In this document: positions 35,396-46,317 of the stretch, in pieces
Layout: the number at the start of each line of letters is the position of its first letter
Position numbering within the stretch: position 1 is the first letter of the stretch
DNA from: Thermothelomyces thermophilus ATCC 42464
Lineage: Eukaryota > Ascomycota > Sordariomycetes > Sordariales > Chaetomiaceae
Direction of reading: 5' to 3'
Assembly: GCF_000226095.1 (NCBI RefSeq)
Contig: NC_016477.1
Span: forward strand, 2,666,001-2,730,000
Length of the DNA stretch: 64,000 bases
The notes under the pieces: model-generated
Told to the model about the DNA's origin: nothing
Seen by the model: only the letters and a program-made list of their open reading frames with translations
Databases searched by the model: none
Made by a program: the position numbers and the translations under genes

Positions 35396-36575
35396 GGTGG
35401 CCGATTGCTATTGTAAGTTCGTACGCAGCGCAGTCTCGGTTGTCGCGGGCATTCAGAAAGGGGTGTGGTGGGGGAAGGGAATTCCGGGGACTCGGGGTTT
35501 CTGAGACAGATTGCGAACTCGGCGATATTGCTAGGGGCAAAGGAGCGTAGTGCTTGAAGTAAGGAGAAGATAACAATAAAAAAAAGAAAAGAAGAATGTC
35601 TAGCGAACGGCAGAGGTAGGAAGCAAGGCAGCGTTCATCGGGCCAGCTGCTCGGCGAGCCAATATTGATGATGGGAACGGCGCTGAGACCTGCTGATGGA
35701 TCAAGTCGAAATTGCCGATCTGAAGCACATCCCCAGGTTTGGGGAGCATCGCCCCTTGTCGCAGGAACAGTGCTTGGCACCACTGCACCAGCGGCCGATT
35801 GTGCCAACAATCGGTGGGACCCCATCCCCACTGTTTCTGGCCATTCAAACTCTGTAATCTCATACTCGGGTTACGGTTCCATGTCAAGCACGCGACACCA
35901 AAGATTAAAATCTGGGTAGCTCTGGATAAGCAAACCGCGAATAAAAGAGTACGTTGATTTCAAAAGTTCCGTTTTGAAATTTGCCCTTCTGTTAGTCGTT
36001 TCTGATATCTATAGGCATATCTGAAGACGGAGTACCTGCATACCTTCAATTGCAGTCGTACTGTAATAACATACCGTGACATAACACCATACAGAGCAGG
36101 GGGATGTAGAGTTAGAGCAAGACCAAGGCAAACGAGAATAGGCAAGCTGCCACTAGTGTAGTTAGATGGATGGGTAATTATGGATAGATAAATTGCGACT
36201 GGAAAGCAGGGAGAGGAGAGAGTAAATATTAAGAACACTAGGAACATGATTATTGTATTCATCTGCAAGGAAGAACAAATAGATGGTAATTAAACCATCA
36301 AAAAAAGAAAAGAAAAGAAAGAAAAAAAAGGAGAGAAAAGAAAGAAAAAAAAGAGAAGAGAAGAGAAGACGAAACAATTGGCAGAACAACATTGCCCCCC
36401 TTTTCGTCTTGACCAATCTTGTCAGGCACAGGTTGCCAGCCGTAAATACAACCGTACAGTATGATTCCGTCGAGTGCTGACGGTCCATTTGCTTCGATGT
36501 CAACCGGTGCCTTGGGCTTTTTGAGCTCATATTCTAGCTAACTGATTTGCACCGTCACGCAACGACGATAATGAG
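35396..36575. other. Upstream region of Tre-like gene to the right edge of the gene island
   Basis: It holds the promoter of the Tre-like gene and no supported ORF. A purine tract of A and G runs spans 36,299-36,372. Composition is normal up to the copia LTR at 36,576. Confidence 0.55.
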
Positions 36576-36788
36576 TGCCGAACGCAGTTACGAGCTCGAA
36601 TAAGCATTTAGGAGGCGTTAAGAGTAGTGGCAAGGAAGGAACAGAAAGAGTACCTTGTTAAACTATCTACAAAGGAGAGAAAGAGCGATATAAATAGACA
36701 AAAGAAAGATGATCCGTACGTCTACGAGCTTATAAGGTGGCTTACATTACTTGTAGCTAGAGCTATAGAAGCTCTCTAGCTTCTGATA
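36576..36788 (-). repeat. 3' LTR of the right copia element (213 bp), edge of the gene island
   Basis: Reverse complement of the LTR at 13,867-14,077 over its whole length: plus strand begins TGCCGAACG and ends CTTCTGATA, followed by the complement of the same purine tract (TACCCCCTAG). The element continues to the right, so both copia copies point their 3' LTRs into the island. Confidence 0.82.
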
Positions 36789-38230
36789 TACCCCCTAGTT
36801 AAGCGTGGTAGTCGCTTTAACTGCTTGTCGTGATATTGTTTCTAGTGTTATATCCTATATTATGCCTTCCTTGACTAATTATTCTAGGTACCTATCTTTT
36901 TAATTTGGTAGTTTTAAAAGAATTAAGGGTATTTAAGTAATTCTTTTAAAATAGTAATTTAAATACTATTATTATTATAATAATAATAATACTAATAATA
37001 ATAGTAATAATAACTATAATAATAATAATAGTAATAATAATAGTAATAATAGTAAAATAGTACCCCTTATACTTAAATTAGAGAACGGCTTGCTAGTTAT
37101 ATTTATTATATCTATTATAGCCTTAGTTAAGCTTAGTAAGTTTGCTATTACTTCTAGCTTAGCTAGGGCTATTACGGCCGGTAGGCTAGTACCTACTCTT
37201 ATAATATCTTAGAAGTATAAGTATACTAATAGTAAGTCGCTATAAGTACTTTTATTTTGCTTTATTTATTTGATTTTCTTTAATTCTATCATTAGTTTTA
37301 TAATTTTCTATCGAATCTATCGATTTTAAGCAATTCTAGTAATTTTTTGCTATTTCTTTATTATATAGTTTTACTTTATAGTTTCTTAGTTAAAAAGTCG
37401 ACTTTAATTATAGTTTCTAAGTATTATACTAATTGCTTCTAAGTCTTATAAGCTAACAGATTATAGTATAGTTAATACTCTCGAGCTTTATAAAGTCCCT
37501 TATAATATATATATATACTTAGTATTAGCTAGTCGTTCTCTTAGCAAATATTATAATCATTTTAGCCCTAGCTCTTATTACTATTATTACTACTATAGTG
37601 GTTATAAGTATTTTGAGATATATATTCCTTACTCGTTAGTAACTAATCGCTCTTACTATACTCTTACTAATTAGAATATTAATCCTTCTTCTTACGTTAA
37701 AGTAACTTTAGCTTTGACTAAGGCACTACTAAAAGATACTAAGGCCTCTATAAGTATCCTAACCCTACCCCCTATATACAAGTATATTATATATACCAAC
37801 TTATATATAAAAGACCTCAAGAAGTTATATATAGTCCTCTATAGCGACTTTAAGCGTGCTAGGGTTTCCCTAGACAAGGATAATAAGCTCGAAGGAGATA
37901 GTTCGGAGCTCGTACACTTTATAAAGATCGGACGGTCCGTCTTCGAGATTTTTAACTAGGTTAATAAAATCAAGGAAGAGCGTACGGCTCGCGCCTATGC
38001 TAATAAGGATACGTCGGCTACTGCCGAGTAGCTAGCTAATAGTAAAGATAAAGGCAAGGGTAAGGTAGTTAATAATAATGGTAATGCTTAGATAGAGTAG
38101 GACGTTTACTTTAGTGTCTTTAGGAGCTTAGGATAGCGTTTCAGGTGCTAGCAAGCGCCCTAGTTTATCTTATGTTTTCTTAATTTAACTAGTTTTCTTT
38201 ACTCCTCTGCTTATATAAGCCTATAACTAA
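36789..38230 (-). mobile_element. Right copia element: 3' region with antisense ORF
   Basis: Aligns with the reverse complement of 12,918-13,866 and, further right, of 4,750-4,960, which proves that the left copy was one element before gypsy L inserted. It includes A/T trinucleotide runs (36,960-37,060). It is strongly AT-rich from RIP. Confidence 0.75.
37440..38160 (+). pseudogene. Antisense ORF of the right copia element
   Basis: Opposite to copia pol. Plus-strand reading gives L-Y-K-V-P followed by a Cys/Tyr-type stretch with a run of Tyr codons (37,490-37,610). Next is K-A-L-L-K-D-T-K-A-S (37,717 on), then a helical charged segment with an open 81-codon stretch (37,714-37,959), and a Lys/Gly/Asn-rich part to about 38,090. 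Stops are almost all TAG. The left copy matches in the same order and frame. The Tyr runs would be Cys runs before RIP. I cannot name a function; a small nucleic-acid-binding protein is possible. Confidence 0.5.
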
Positions 38231-39177
38231 TATTTTAGAGATTAAAGAGCGCTCTCTATCGCTTAAATGTTTATTAGCTAAGTCATTTTATAAGCCCATC
38301 TACTAGTATTTAACTAGTTAGTAGGTATATTACTTCGAATGCTCCTTTTACCACTTCCTAGTATAGCTATAGGTTATAAATATCTATATATTATAGGTAA
38401 GTATTAATACGTTCGTTCTCTATAACTACTAGTTAAATAGTTTGCTAATTATTATAATATATTTTCTAGAGCTTGCCGAGATCGAGAGTAATATCTTTAA
38501 ATAGCCTCTTAAGTGCTATAGTCTCTCTTGCCGTAAGAGAGAGCGTTAGAAGTTTAGCTTTAGTACTAGACGTTATAACGGTATTCTAGCGTAACGCTTT
38601 CTATATAATAGGTCCTCTAAATAAGAAGATAATATATCCCTATAACAAATACTACGTATCTAGATTATCTATATACGATATATCTCTAGCTATTAGGAGC
38701 ATTAGATTATCTAGCACTTACTCTTTACTATATTAAATTAATAGATAGGAAATCCTATATAGATATCTTATAATTCGCTTTACTTCTAATAACTAGTCTA
38801 GACTTAGGTTAGTTGGGTATTAAGATGGTATTATATAAATGTGCGTTACGTTAGGTTATAATATTACTATATAATATAGGATTAAGCCTATAAGCTCCTA
38901 GTATTCTTTAATTTATATATTAGTAGCTATCCCTTCGAACTTCTTAAGTTCTTTATAGCTTAAGGGAATAGGCTTAAAAGCGCTAGGTATATCTAACCTA
39001 AACTACTTTACTACCTTCTTAATATACTAATCGTAGACAAGCTAGACTTTATATATAGATCTATCTCGAATTACCCTAATCCTGAGAAACTAGCTAATAT
39101 CCCCCTACTTATAGACGTTATAACAAGCTTTAATTCCTTCTATTATACGCTTAGCCACTATAGCGTTCTTTCGATAG
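38230..39177 (-). mobile_element. Right copia element: RNase H and C-terminal RT
   Basis: Minus-strand reading matches 3,800-4,750 on the left, including the V-R-E-A-I-A-L region near 38,485-38,520. It is cut at 39,177 by gypsy element 1; the RT resumes at 46,770. The 5 bases GATAG (39,173-39,177) are the target duplication. Confidence 0.82.
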
Positions 39178-39624
39178 TGTCACAGATAAGCACATGGGCG
39201 GCCCGGCAGGCTGCAGCTAGGACACGGGACATTCCGACAGCCAATCACTCGACGGACTAATCAGAAGATTATTACCACCAAGACTAAGGTCTTCACTAGT
39301 AATAATAGCATATCACCGTCAACAACGCAGAATCACGAAGTGAAAGGAGAAGTAGTACTGGTGATAACTATTAAAGAGGGACAGACCATTATATATATAT
39401 AGCTAGCTAGTCACTCGTTATAATAGACTCTAGAAGTTTGCCAGTAGTAACAATCACAATCACAGTACTTATACCAAGCATTGCTAATTACTATAAGAGA
39501 TAACTCTAGTATTGTTATAAACCCTTTAGCTTCACCAAATCCCTTAGACAACCCGCCTACTCGTCACGCTTAATCCACCTCCGTCTAGACCCTTTTAGAA
39601 GAAGTCTAAGTTAGGTTTATCACA
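39178..39624 (+). repeat. LTR type A, 5' LTR of element 1 (447 bp)
   Basis: TGTCACAG...ATCACA. A TATA-like TATATATATAGC lies at about 39,392, and the putative transcript start GTAGTAACAAT at 39,444-39,454. Confidence 0.93.
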
Positions 39625-39625
39625 C

Positions 39626-39636
39626 GTTATTACCAC
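39626..39636 (+). other. Putative primer-binding site of element 1 (self-priming type)
   Basis: GTTATTACCAC, one base after the LTR. Its complement GTGGTAATAAC matches 10 of 11 bases of GTGGTAATAAT in the element's 3' LTR (46,584-46,594). Both differ from the L/M version in compatible ways. Confidence 0.62.
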
Positions 39637-39649
39637 TCCCTTTGTTCTA

Positions 39650-41990
39650 TTATAGTTTAGAACGGAGGTGACTTCGACCTCGACATCGACATAGCTACCG
39701 ACGTCACGGCCGAACAGCTGCTCGCTTAGCTTAGTTAACTCTAGCAGCAGATCTAGGAGTTAGACTAGAGAGACAAGGCTGCTTAAGCTCGAATCAAGGA
39801 ACTCGAGAACCGCGAAAAGTACTTATAGAAGTTAGTTAACGAGGCCTACGCCAAAATCGAGGTACTTAAGGGCGCTAAAGTAAAGCGTATTAAGATTAAA
39901 CTACCTAGTAAATATAGAAGAACCAAGGAGGATCTCGTAGGATTCCTGACAAACCTCTAATCCTACTTCCGGCTTAATGACGATAAGTTTCCGGATAATA
40001 AAGCCAAAGTCCTCTACGTAGCTATGAGACTAGAGGGCAAGGTACTTAGATAGTTCGAGCCTATATAGAATAACTATCTTACTAAGGAAGACAAAGATAA
40101 CTAAGACGCGTTTATATAGGCAGTCTTCTGATCTTATGACTGTTTCAAAGAAGAGCTTTAGAAAGTTTTTAGTGACAAAGACGAGAAGATTTATACGTAA
40201 GAAAGACTTGCTAATCTCCGACAGACTAAATTAGTAGCCTCTTACGTTATATAGTTTAAATAGGATATACTTAAGTCTTAGCTTAATAATAAAGCATTAA
40301 TATAATTGTTTTATAATAGTTTAAAGGAAAAGGTTAAGGATAAGCTATATAAGTATAATTAGCCTAAGACTCTAGATAAATATATCGTATAGGCTATTAG
40401 GATTGATAATTGACTCTATATACGAGAGTAGTAGAAACGAGGTCAAATGAACAGAACTACAGTTAAGGCTAACGACAAGAAAAAGCGAGTGTACGTTAGT
40501 ACCTTATATAGGACGTACCCTAGAGCTATAGATATAGATGTAGCGTAGAAGCAGGACCAGAAGAAGATAACTAAAGACAAGTCTAATGTTACTTACTATA
40601 ACTATAAAAAGAAAGGGCACTATAAGCAAGAATGCCAGAGCCCGAAAAAAAAAAAGAAACTAGCCCCTAGAAAGGAAATTATAGCTATTAACGAAACTAC
40701 TAAGGATATTATCAAAGTAGTAGCTACGAGCTATAAAGATAAGGGTAGTAATATAGATAGTCTCGGACATGATAACAATGGTAAAGACGAACAAGCACTG
40801 TACTCCGAACTAGTCACTATAGACCCAGAGACAGGTCTTGCCAAATGGGATATAGCAGGAGAATATGTACCGCCAGTTTCAATTCTCCTAGCCTTGAGGT
40901 AGTAGGGCTTTATAGTTACGTAGAGGCGGGATAGATTATAGACAACCGATACCTAAGGAATCGAAAGACCTAGACCTAATATTTTATTTTTCTAGGAACG
41001 AATCGAATAGTACTATAACGAAGTTTTTTAGCTTAATACGGAACTACGTGAATGGGATAGATGCTTGATTTAACTTGTCTAGTAGAGTGATAAGATAAGG
41101 GACGAGATAAGGGAACTCTAACGTATCGTGGAAACCATTAAAGGAGAACAGCCTATGACATATAATAGGCCTAATAGCTATGCCAAGTACCTTGACAATT
41201 AGTAACTTAGTAACAATATATAGAACCTAGAATACTAGTTTATATATACGAACTGCGGAAAAGATAAGCATATATAGGAAAGCTACTAGAAGAAATACTC
41301 CTATGTTAGTACTAGAGTACCTACAATCTACGTATAATGGGAAGGATTCGGGAAAGAATTCCAATACCTCCTAGGCGACGCTACGTGACTGCACCCTTAA
41401 CACGAGGCATATGTACAAGTGCCCTGGTTCCAGTGTATGGCACATAAATGCCGATACCACTTCTATAACAAATTCGAAAATAATTACTAGCCGACCTAAC
41501 AAGGAAATGAGGACAGAAGCTTATACCCTGTGGAATAGGTCTACAATATAGGAAATAGAGTAGCCGAATTGCTCTAGAAGATCAAAGCCCGCGATCTAGA
41601 AAGCATTACGATAGTTCTAAGACGAGCCTGGCCTAGGTACTACGGAACCGGACGAGACATATAGGACTTGTGCTAGAGTAACGATTACCTCTATTACACG
41701 GAAGAAAAGAAATTACGAATTCGGGAGCTTTAGACAAAGCTATGGCATGTATGACGGAAAGCGGAACGGACCTAATAGTAGGAAGCCGTAAGCACTTAAT
41801 AGCTTACGGAAATGAGCATAATTGACGAAGCCGCTATTAGCCAAATAACTAAAGAGGTTAGCACTAACCTAGGAAACAAGTCAAGGCCTTTCGAGGGGCC
41901 TAGAAACTATTAATGCCTGTATAGCGGCGAGTGATAGCATAGTATAGGAGGGACTAGCGTAAGAGACCACTATATCGAGACCTCCTAGTA
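39650..41990 (+). pseudogene. gag region of element 1 with two zinc knuckles
   Basis: It starts near a RIP-lost ATG and reads G-D-F-D-L-D-I-D, a coiled-coil segment, then the gag core (K-E-D-L-V-G-F-L-T-N, 39,920 on). A first CCHC knuckle lies at about 40,590-40,635 (first two Cys are Tyr). A long extension of about 1.3 kb follows, with a second knuckle-like motif C-G-K-D-K-H near 41,246-41,290 and the segment V-P-W-F-Q-C-M-A-H-K-C near 41,430. TAG stops are frequent. Confidence 0.8.
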
Positions 41991-42059
41991 GAAACATAGG
42001 AAATCGCTATAATCTTTGGACAACGGCGGCAAGACAAGCAATTATAGATAATAGCATAG

Positions 42060-45000
42060 TAGAAATAGTATAAAATGCTTATACTAGTAGATAGTAGAGC
42101 AGAGATAAACCTGATTTCGCCAACGCTTGTAAATTAGCTACGGATACCCTAGAGAATGAAGCAGAAGCATAGTATAGTTAAAAGGCCATTTCTAACGTAA
42201 TAGGTATATAGGGAGACTAAACCGATCGATATCACTATGGTAGGGAAGACTATAGCAATTATATTTAGTATTATAGACATAGGTAACAACAAAGACATAA
42301 TATTAGGGTTACTATAGTATAAAGACTATAATCTGGACATTAGCTAGAAGAATAATAGCTACCTGTAACCCCAAACGGAGTTGTATTCGACTAGCAAGAT
42401 AGGGAGTACGCAAGGATCGCAAGTAGACGATGCTCAAGGAAAGGCATGTCCTACGGATCCACCGCAAGAGACGGACAGTAGCAGGCAGACCACTACGGAC
42501 TCTAGAAGAGGCGGCATAACGACATCAATATTACGATAGGAGGAACAAGCTGAATCGCCGATAGCTGTTCTCTCCGTTAACGAATGCGGAGTACTGTAAT
42601 AGGAGCAGTAGGTTAAGATAGGAGAAATCGCTAGCATCGCTATAGACAGAACCAAGTTCGTATACTACTAGAAAACCGAGAAACGAGATAAGACTAGGGA
42701 AGTACCGAAGGAATATAAAGGATATCTAGCATTTGAACCAAAATATCTAGAAGGACTACTAGAATACGGCCTATAGGATTACGAGATCAAGCTTAAGGAA
42801 GGAGCATGACTAAAGTTCTTTAAGATCTACTATATAAGCTAGATATAGAATAAAGAACTTAAGCGATATTTAGAAGAAAACCTTTGAAGAGGATATATCT
42901 GCCTGTCGACATCGCTAGTAGGCTACCTAATCCTATTTGTGCCTAAGAAAGACGGAAAGCTACGGTTATACGTTGACTATTAGTAACTTAACAAATAGAC
43001 TATAAAAAACCGATACCTGTTACTACTAATCTTATAGCTCCGAGATCAGTTAGCAAGAGCTTAATATTTTACGTGTCTTGACTTGCCATCGGCTTATAAC
43101 TATATATAGATCAAAGAAGGCAATAAGTAGAAAACGGCCTTTAGGATACCCTATGGCCACTACAAGTACCTCGTCATGCCATTCGGACTTACGAACGCGC
43201 TGGCAATGTTCTAAGCCCTGATTAATCAAGCTATCTGACCCTTTCTCGACAAATTTACGGTATGTTATCTCGACGATATACTCATCTTCTCTAAGACAAT
43301 AGATAAATACCAGAAGCACGTAAAAGTAGTGCTAAACGTGCTATATACGTATAAGCTATTAGTTAACAAAGAAAAGAGCAAATTCTACATTAGAAAAACG
43401 GTGTTTTTAGGATACGAAATATCCCTAGGACAAATCTAGATAGAACCTTTAAAGATTAAAGCTATTAAGAATTAGCTATGACTGACGTTAGTCACGGAAG
43501 TATGAAGCTTCATCAGATTTATAAACTTCTACCGGATGTTCATTAGGAACTTTGGAGCGATTGTACGACCTTTATACGAGCTTACCAAGAAGAATACTAA
43601 ATTCTAATAGGAAGAGCAATACGAGTAAACATTTACGTAGATCCGGAATACCATTACCAAAGATCCGGTACTAGTACTACTAGACCCTAAGAAGCCATTC
43701 GAGGTAGAAACAGACGCTTTAGACTACGCCATCAGAGGACAATTAGGATAACGAGACAGACAAGGGAAGCTATATCCTATAGCCTTCTTTTCAAAGAAAC
43801 TCAATAGACTATATCTTAATTATCCGATCTATGATAAGGAACTACTTGCGATTGTTGAAGCTTTCAAGGAATAGTGACTATACCTTAGCAATACGATTAA
43901 ACTGGTATAAGTATATATGGATTACAAGAACCTACGATACTTTATAATGACGAAGGAGCTTAATAAACGACAAATATAATAGGTAGAATTCCTTGTAGAA
44001 TTCAACTTTGAGATTTGCTATAAGAAGGGCAAAGAGAACGTACAAGCGGACATCTTAAGCCGACGAACGGATCACACAGAAGGACGAACGGGAATAACAT
44101 TACCGTTGTTCAAGGAACGAACAGACGGAACGCTATATCACGAAACGCAGACACCTATAGAAGACGATCTACTTAACTTGTTCCTAGAATACTACGTAAT
44201 CTTTCGAGAAGAAAGAATTAACGAGGTATAGTATTAAGCAGCACCCGGACCACTAGTACCTGACGGAGTGGAAGAAAGAGATAGGAAACTTTGGTACTAA
44301 GGCAAAGTATATATCTATGACTAGGATCAATAGCTGCGAATGATTTAAGAACTCTATAAGTTAAAACTTGGAGGATATAAAGGAGTTACGAAGACTATCG
44401 TACAAGTCAAGAAATACTATGACTTTCTATAGTTAACGGCACGAGTTAAGGAAGTCGTACGGAGCTATGACATCTATAATCGAAGCAAAACGGTATGACA
44501 CAAGCTATATAGGCTACTTTAGCTACTACTAACAGCTAACAAACTATAGAGCTTAGTTACAATAGACTTTATTATAAAGCTGCTAGAATCTAAGGATATA
44601 ACTATAGGAGTAACCTACGATAGTATTCTTACTATAGTAGATTGCCTGACTAAGTAGGCATACTTCTTTCCCTACAAGGAGTCCTAGACAGTGGAACAGT
44701 TAGCAAACGTGATCTATCGGCAAGTTACATCAGTGTATGCTTGGCCGCAAGAATGGATTACCGACAGAGATACCAAGTTCGTGTCGAAGTTCTGGCAAGC
44801 GTTAATACAACGATTAGGCATTAATAGTAAGCTGTCAATAGCATATTACCCACAGATCAACAGACAAACAGAGCGACTAAACCAAGTTGTTAAGCAATAC
44901 CTCTACTCTTACATTAATTATTAGCAAGATAACTAGGTCATGCTATTACTAATAGTATAACTTGCCTATAACACGATGCCGACAGAAACGACTAAAGTTA

Positions 45001-45600
45001 TACTATTCTTTACAAACTACGGATATGAAGCAGACCTTAGGCAAAGACTAGAGGTCACAGTACCGAGAGCAGCAGTCAAAGCAGAACAGATGTACGCACT
45101 ATATAAGAAGCTTAAAAAGGAACTCGAGTTTGTCAAAACCAGAATAAAGAACTACTACGACAAACATAGGCTCGAGGGACCTCGCTTAGAGAGGGGAGAC
45201 AAAGTCTACCTGATTATACAAAACCTGCGAACCAAATGACTAAGCACGAAGCTAGACTTTAAGAAGGTTAGACCCTTTGTTATTAAAGAACGAATCTCGA
45301 CATCTAACTACCGATTATCATTACCATCATCTATATAACTATAGATAGATGTTTTTTATATTTCACTTCTCGAACCAGTACCAAAGAATACCAAGGTTAC
45401 TATATATATCAAAGCAAAGGACAAAGAGGAAGAATAGGACGTTAAAGAAATTCTAGATTCATATATTATCAACAGAGAACTATAATATCTAGTTAAATAG
45501 CTTGATTTTAGACTAGAAGATAACTTATAGGAACTAGTCAAGAATTTAAACTGCCTTAAGAAACTAGAACAGTTCTACTAGTAAAACCCGGATCGACCAA
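42060..45600 (+). pseudogene. pol of element 1: protease, RT, RNase H, integrase, chromodomain
   Basis: Protease V-D-S-R-A-E (from DSG) lies near 42,086. RT runs from about 42,900 to 43,450 with an intact YLDD box at 43,266-43,277. RNase H (E-T-D-A-L-D-Y-A near 43,710) follows. The integrase core has its DDE residues visible: T-I-D-F-I near 44,562, I-T-D-R-D at 44,760, and Q-T-E-R near 44,870. A GPY/F-like segment (45,240-45,300) precedes the chromodomain at about 45,440-45,600 (E-I-L-D, L-V-K, L-D-F). RIP stops occur in every domain. Confidence 0.9.
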
Positions 45601-46190
45601 AGGGAAACCCGGGACAGAACCAAAGACGGCGCCCTAGTCGACAGCATCGACGGCATCATTAATCTGCGACGAGGGCATAGCAGGCGTCTCTTGCTGCTTA
45701 ACCTCCTCTAACTTGTCTAAGGTCGACAGACTACGCGCTACCATATCGGCACCTTTCTCTACTAAAAACTCCTTTTGCTAACGAAGACGCCAGAGCTGTA
45801 TAAGCTTTTCGGATAACTTACGCTAGGCCTCTTCCGGACAGTGTTAGGATTTATCTAGCTTAAGTTTGGCACGACATTTAGCATCTTTGATATGATGCTA
45901 CTCCTAAAGAATACGATCTACTAGAACAAATATTAGGAATCATAGTAAAAAAAAAAAAAAAAAAAAAAGGAGACAAGCTTATAGGAAGAAAGTAGGATGC
46001 TAAAGCTATTATAAGAATGACCTTGACAAATATAGGCCTTATAACGCTTTATACGCGCGATTATTTTACAGACAAGGCCTTACGACGCGCACCAAGAGCA
46101 AGGCATAATAACAAAACCGTTCTTAGCGATGTTCTAAGCAAGGGAAGTACGGTAACGTATAGAATACGACTTCCGTTTCTCTATCGGCAT
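45538..46190 (-). pseudogene. Antisense zinc-cluster/coiled-coil gene, type A (element 1)
   Basis: Opposite to pol, starting 128 bp from the 3' LTR. Exon 1 (45,983-46,190, 208 nt) opens with an ATG. Its six Cys/Tyr positions are spaced C-x2-C-x6-C-x8-C-x2-C-x6-C, with the first three still Cys and the last three Tyr. The donor is RIP-changed (AT for GT at 45,982), and the acceptor AG (45,921-45,922) closes a 62-nt intron holding a poly-T run. Exon 2 starts D-R-I-L, continues as a charged helix, reaches Q-K-E-F-L-V-E-K-G-A-D and L-D-K-L-E-E-V, and ends in a TGA at 45,538-45,540, the same relative stop as in element L. This is the best preserved type A copy; the pattern equals that of fungal Zn2Cys6 domains. 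It overlaps the sense chromodomain end. Confidence 0.68.
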
Positions 46191-46317
46191 TTTGTCAATA
46201 TGGTAACCACGATGTAGAAATAGGGAGAATGTAGTACTTATAAGCGAAGGGTTGTTAGCGCTATTTAAAACGGCCTAAGAGGGCTTTCGGGTCGAAAGCC
46301 TTGAAGGAGGGGCATCG

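Noticed and set aside
36299-36372. Purine-only tract as a possible structured RNA or origin
   Set aside because: Simple A/G low-complexity sequence with no pairing partner nearby.
14078-36575. Possible secondary-metabolite cluster or Starship cargo in the gene island
   Set aside because: No synthase, tailoring enzyme, cluster regulator or DUF3435-type captain is present; the genes are housekeeping trafficking genes and one esterase.
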